The notes below the pieces were generated by a model that saw only the letters and a program-made list of their open reading frames with translations, searched no databases and had not been told where the DNA came from. From Gloeobacter morelensis MG652769 (GTDB lineage: Bacteria; Cyanobacteriota; Cyanobacteriia; Gloeobacterales; Gloeobacteraceae), in the NCBI RefSeq assembly GCF_021018745.1, contig NZ_CP063845.1, positions 4,857,230 through 4,921,229 on the forward strand: a stretch of DNA of 64,000 nt, read 5' to 3'. The position numbers and the translations under genes were made by a program. Shown here piece after piece: positions 61,011 to 64,000 of the stretch. Each line of letters starts with the position of its first letter. Positions within the stretch are counted from its first letter, which is position 1.

Positions 61011-61910
61011 CTAGTCCTCGGGACGGTAGGCGGGGTAGTTGGCCAGGATGGCGGCCAGCTTTTGCTTGGTGGCCTGCGGTACGTCCGCAGGTTGGGTGAG
61101 CAGGGCGTACTTGAGGGCGGAGTGGCTGGTGCAGGGAGGAGCTGCTGTATGCAGGCGTTCTACCACAGCGCGCACGATGCGCTGGGCGTTCTCGGCGTTT
61201 TTGTGCAGGTTGTCGATAATCAGTTCCACCGTCACCGCGCCGTGGTCGGGATGCCAGCAGTCGTAGTCGGTGACCAGGGCCATCGTCGCGTAGCAAATTT
61301 CCGCTTCGCGGGCGAGCTTCGCCTCCTGCAGGTTGGTCATGCCGATGATGTCCATGCCCCAGCTGCGGTAGAGCCGCGATTCGGCCAAAGTCGAGAAGGC
61401 CGGTCCTTCCATGCACACGTAGGTGCCGCCGGTGTGGATGCGCGTCTCGCCAATCAACTCGACGCTGCGCGCCGCCTCGGCCGCCAGGTGGGCCAGTTCC
61501 GTGCAGATGGGCTGGTCGAAGCCGATGTGGGCCACCAGGCCATCGCCAAAAAAGGTCGAGGGCCGGTCCTTGGTGCGATCAAAAAACTGATCCGGAAAGA
61601 CGATGTCGCGCGGCCGGTACTCCTCGCGCAGCGAGCCCACCGCCGAGGCGGAGAGGAGATATTCCACCCCCAGCATCTTCATCGCGTAGATGTTCGCCTG
61701 GAAGGGCAACTCGGCGGGCAAAAGCCGGTGGCCGCGGCCGTGGCGGGGCAAAAAGGCGACGCGCTCCCCGGCCAGGGTGCCGATGACCAGGGCGTCGGAG
61801 GGCGGACCAAAGGGGGTGTTGAACTGCACTTCGACGGTGTCGGCAAGGTCGGCCATCTGGTAAAGGCCGCTGCCGCCGATCACCCCGATGCGGGCCTGGG
61901 GATAGCTCAT
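61011..61910 (-). CDS. mtnP: S-methyl-5'-thioadenosine phosphorylase
   Basis: A 299-residue purine-phosphorylase-family enzyme of methionine salvage, which splits methylthioadenosine into adenine and methylthioribose 1-phosphate. Motifs: [12 protein letters not shown] at the N-terminus, [21 protein letters not shown] (phosphate site), [19 protein letters not shown] and [20 protein letters not shown]. The start at 61910 ([13 protein letters not shown]) fits homologues; upstream frame to 62042 is not convincing. Confidence 0.95.
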   Translation of the reverse strand: MSYPQARIGVIGGSGLYQMADLADTVEVQFNTPFGPPSDALVIGTLAGERVAFLPRHGRGHRLLPAELPFQANIYAMKMLGVEYLLSASAVGSLREEYRPRDIVFPDQFFDRTKDRPSTFFGDGLVAHIGFDQPICTELAHLAAEAARSVELIGETRIHTGGTYVCMEGPAFSTLAESRLYRSWGMDIIGMTNLQEAKLAREAEICYATMALVTDYDCWHPDHGAVTVELIIDNLHKNAENAQRIVRAVVERLHTAAPPCTSHSALKYALLTQPADVPQATKQKLAAILANYPAYRPED

Positions 61911-62117
61911 GGTGTGGCGGATGCACTGCGCTCTTAGTTTACCGGTCTCGGTTCTTGCTCGGTGCATCCAATCTTGGGTAAGCGGGCAGGGGCCTGCCAG
62001 GAAGCAGGCGGCAACCGGCATGTGGCCACGAGCAATAATCATTGGTCATGCATTTGCTGAAATAGTTTTGTCTAAATGCTAAGCTTTTGACAACAGCGCA
62101 CTTGTGCGGATGACCCA

Positions 62118-62513
62118 ATGGCTAACCCACGTCCGAATCTGAATAATCTCAGCAACCGTGGCAAGGGTCGGTCACGCTTGAACCACCCCACCGTCGCCAT
62201 TCGAATGGCGCCCCAGACCAGGAGCGCCCTGGAGTTCCTTGCCGCTCAGTACGGCTGTGTGCACGGTGGCGAGCCCTGGATAGGCGGCCTGATGGCGAAA
62301 ATAGCCAGGGGCGAGTTGTTGGTGGTTCCCGCTCCTCCCGCGCTTCCGGATGGCGTCCTCGCGCCCCGGCAGCCCTCGAGTGATGAAGATCGGGCCTGGT
62401 TGGAGTCGGATCTTTCCGGTCTTGGCCGGTATGAGCCCTACGACTGGGGTGATGTCGATCCTTTAAGCCTGGGTTCAGCGGTGGTCGAGGGGCAGGTCGA
62501 GGGGCACCCATGA
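62118..62513 (+). CDS. Putative antitoxin of a MazF-like pair
   Basis: A 131-residue protein starting with ATG at 62118. Its N-terminus is basic (RGKGRSRLNHPTVAIRMAPQ), fitting a DNA-binding part, and the C-terminus is acidic (DEDRAWLESDLSGLGRYEPY, then GDVDPLSLG), fitting a toxin-binding tail. Its stop overlaps the start of the MazF-family gene (ATGA). No standard antitoxin fold is recognised, so the call rests on context. Confidence 0.7.
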   Translation: MANPRPNLNNLSNRGKGRSRLNHPTVAIRMAPQTRSALEFLAAQYGCVHGGEPWIGGLMAKIARGELLVVPAPPALPDGVLAPRQPSSDEDRAWLESDLSGLGRYEPYDWGDVDPLSLGSAVVEGQVEGHP

Positions 62514-62875
62514 CGCTGGCCGTCGGCGACATCGTGATCGCCCGTTTCCCTGAGCAAGATCCGCAGGGGCATGAGCAAGAGGGGCTTCGTCCCGCTGTCG
62601 TTGTAGGCAACCCCGAGGTGCTTGGTAAACCGCGTTTCGCGATCACGGTGGTGATCCCACTTACCAGTTATCGCGCCCAGAGTTGGGTTGAAGCTTCACC
62701 GGCGCTCTATCCAAGGCTCAAAGCCGGAGAGGGATCGCTTCCACAGGAGTCGGTTGCCCTGCTCGAACAGATCCGGGCGCTGGATCGCTCGCGCGTGGTG
62801 CGATATCTGGGGATGCTCAATCCCAGGCAGTACAAAGCAATCCGCTCGGGTCTGAAGCGGCTGCTGGGTGGTTGA
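62510..62875 (+). CDS. mazF: MazF/PemK-family toxin
   Basis: A 121-residue protein of the PemK/MazF fold. The N-terminus VGDIVIARFPEQDPQGHEQ, then LRPAVVVGN, holds the conserved R-P-x-V strand; PQESVALLEQIRALDRSRVV is the conserved second block. Such toxins cut mRNA at short motifs. It is translationally coupled to the gene at 62118. It looks complete. Confidence 0.85.
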   Translation: MTLAVGDIVIARFPEQDPQGHEQEGLRPAVVVGNPEVLGKPRFAITVVIPLTSYRAQSWVEASPALYPRLKAGEGSLPQESVALLEQIRALDRSRVVRYLGMLNPRQYKAIRSGLKRLLGG

Positions 62876-63217
62876 GTCGGCTGAGCCCGGGCGAATGAGA
62901 GTCGAACACGATGGGATATCGAATTCGGGTGAAGCGGCATAGTTTAGATGAAGGTCCTTACCTGGGCTTTTTGGGGCTTTTTTGGGCTTGGCACGACGAT
63001 CTGTGGGTGCGAGAGGCGGCACCCCCTTCGGGTGCCCTCTCGCGCTCTCCCCCTCCCCGCGTCGGGGCGTGCCACCCCGACACCCCCGGACTTAGCGGCA
63101 CGGTAGGTACGAGACTCGGTGGGTGGGCTTGGCTGTATTTCCAGTGCGTGCACGCTTTGCGTGGCGACTGCGGCGAGGAGTGTAGCAGGCAATGTCGCCG
63201 GGCTATTCTATGTCTCT
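62876..63217. other. Intergenic region with two strong hairpins
   Basis: 342 bases without a supported gene. Hairpin 1: GCGAGAG (63009-63015) plus GGCACCC (63018-63024) pair with GGGTGCC (63030-63036) and CTCTCGC (63037-63043), a 14-bp stem with one bulge. Hairpin 2: GTCGGGG (63061-63067) pairs with CCCCGAC (63075-63081). No T runs follow. They may be part of a dispersed repeat or an RNA element. Frames across the region look like chance. Confidence 0.5.
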
Positions 63218-63433
63218 CTACGCAGATTCGATATGAGAACCCACCTGAGGTGCGGCGCCTTCAACTTCGATTGCCGTTCCCCGCTCCTGGTCGCGGCGGA
63301 TCAAATAGTCGTTGATCGCTTCCTGACGACGATTGGCAGCTCGTAATTCTTCTACCGCCTGGCCTACGTTTATGGTGGTATCGGCAAGCCGCTGCAATAT
63401 TTGGTCGTACCGCTCGAAGCGCTGCGTGCTCAC
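63218..63433 (-). CDS. Hypothetical coiled-coil protein
   Basis: A 71-residue frame starting with GTG at 63433 (MSTQRFERYDQILQRLADTT), helical and coiled-coil-like, with VEELRAANRRQEAINDYLIR. The frame is open further upstream (ERITERFINVS...), and a neighbouring frame begins MSEERLKPLEIGLERLS, so the true start may have been lost by a frameshift. Similar small coiled-coil proteins are common in cyanobacteria. Function unknown. Confidence 0.4.
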   Translation of the reverse strand: MSTQRFERYDQILQRLADTTINVGQAVEELRAANRRQEAINDYLIRRDQERGTAIEVEGAAPQVGSHIESA

Positions 63434-63594
63434 GTTTATGAAGCGCTCGGTGATACGCTCAACCGTTCCAGGCCAATCTCCAGCGGCTTCAGCCGTTCTT
63501 CGCTCATGTGACCAGGCTCCTTGAATTTGGTGGACCGACAGCCTGCCTCTTGCTCATCTCTTATGAGGGTATCTTTTCAGCGGGCTGCGTTGTT

Positions 63595-63891
63595 CTATTC
63601 GTACCGCATCGCCATTGCTGGATCGACTTTTGCGGCTTTGCGGGCCGGAAAATAGCAGGCTAGCAGAGCGTCGCCGCACAGGAGCATGCTCAAGGCAACG
63701 TAGGTTGCCGGATCTGCGGCGCTGACTCCAAAGAGTAAGCCCGTGAGCAACCGGGCGACAGCCAGGCTTGCCCCCAGGCCAAGGGCAATGCCGACTAGTG
63801 CCAGGACCATTCCCTGACCGACGACCATGCGCACGCTATCGCCAGGAAGCGCGCCAAGGGCCAGGCGCATGCCGATCTCGCGGCTGCGCAA
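63595..63891 (-). pseudogene. C-terminal remnant of a MacB-like ABC permease
   Basis: 98 residues match only the last part of MacB/FtsX-type permeases (ADOP family): SREIGMRLALGALPGDSVRM, VARLLTGLLFGVSAADPATY and ARKAAKVDPAMAMRYE, with two membrane segments and the usual C-terminal end. An in-frame stop lies just before the first Arg codons, and upstream sequence to the window end does not continue the family. The gene has been truncated, probably by a rearrangement or mobile element. Confidence 0.75.
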
Positions 63892-64000
63892 AAAATCTGT
63901 AAATTTTTATCTACAGCCGTCCGGGGGCTGGGTGGTCAAGTGATGTCGAATCCGCATAGACAGCCATGGAATGGCCAAAGGTCTGTCCCATTTGAACCCG

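Noticed and set aside
62911..63315. 134-residue plus-strand frame
   Set aside because: It crosses two strong hairpins, has no ribosome site and has low-complexity composition.

Overview
The window reads as GC-rich cyanobacterial chromosome, most likely a Gloeobacter-type lineage. This rests on psbA (D1), a BtpA-like protein, a STAND/WD40 regulator and a Csx18-type type III CRISPR locus. No species call can be proved from sequence reading alone. The leftmost 5.9 kb is different: it looks like the end of an alphaproteobacterial-style integrative element carrying a VirD4/TraG coupling protein, small cargo genes, a GTTC-N7-GTTC LexA-type box and a large serine recombinase. It abuts the 3' end of a tRNA-Ser(GCT) gene.

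From 6 to 22 kb lie core genes. A translation/secretion cluster on the minus strand (ffh, rpsP, a KH protein, rpsU) is followed by a split heptose kinase/adenylyltransferase pair, a CysQ-like phosphatase, a secreted IPT-domain hydrolase and btpA. A plus-strand run then has folK fused to an acetyltransferase, rnc, an FtsH-like protease with two AAA modules, a TPR protein, rnpM/ylxR and infB. At 22-31 kb are a possible glycine-zipper effector with a membrane partner, a 14-repeat WD40 STAND protein, psbA with an altered Q_B loop, map and a metallophosphoesterase.

From 31 to 50 kb is the accessory core. An MNT/HEPN toxin-antitoxin module sits between two ~180-bp direct repeats that duplicate the start regions of the metallophosphoesterase and a WYL regulator. 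Next is a type III-B CRISPR locus: cmr2/cas10, cmr3, cmr4, cmr5, a cmr6-cmr1 fusion, a Uma2-family gene and a CARF/HEPN-like nuclease on the minus strand, with csx18, cas1 and cas2 on the plus strand, and then an array of 26 repeats plus one decayed unit. No cas6 is visible. Two apparently identical 1,231-bp ISL3-family elements in opposite orientation, each with its own 8-bp target duplication, interrupt the CARF/HEPN gene exactly at its R-x4-H active-site codon and cas2 after codon 26. The interference complex with its GGDD cyclase motif therefore looks intact, while the ancillary RNase and spacer acquisition look broken. At least six of the 26 spacers translate as pentapeptide repeats (A-D/N-L-x-x), five of them in the orientation that would make an antisense crRNA.

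The right end (50-64 kb) holds two small exported proteins, a frameshifted PIN toxin pair, a SWIM/SNF2 helicase pair, a secreted repeat protein, a Tat-exported PhoD-like phosphatase, a methyltransferase, DUF2267 and DUF370-like genes, MTA phosphorylase, a MazF pair and a truncated ABC permease remnant.
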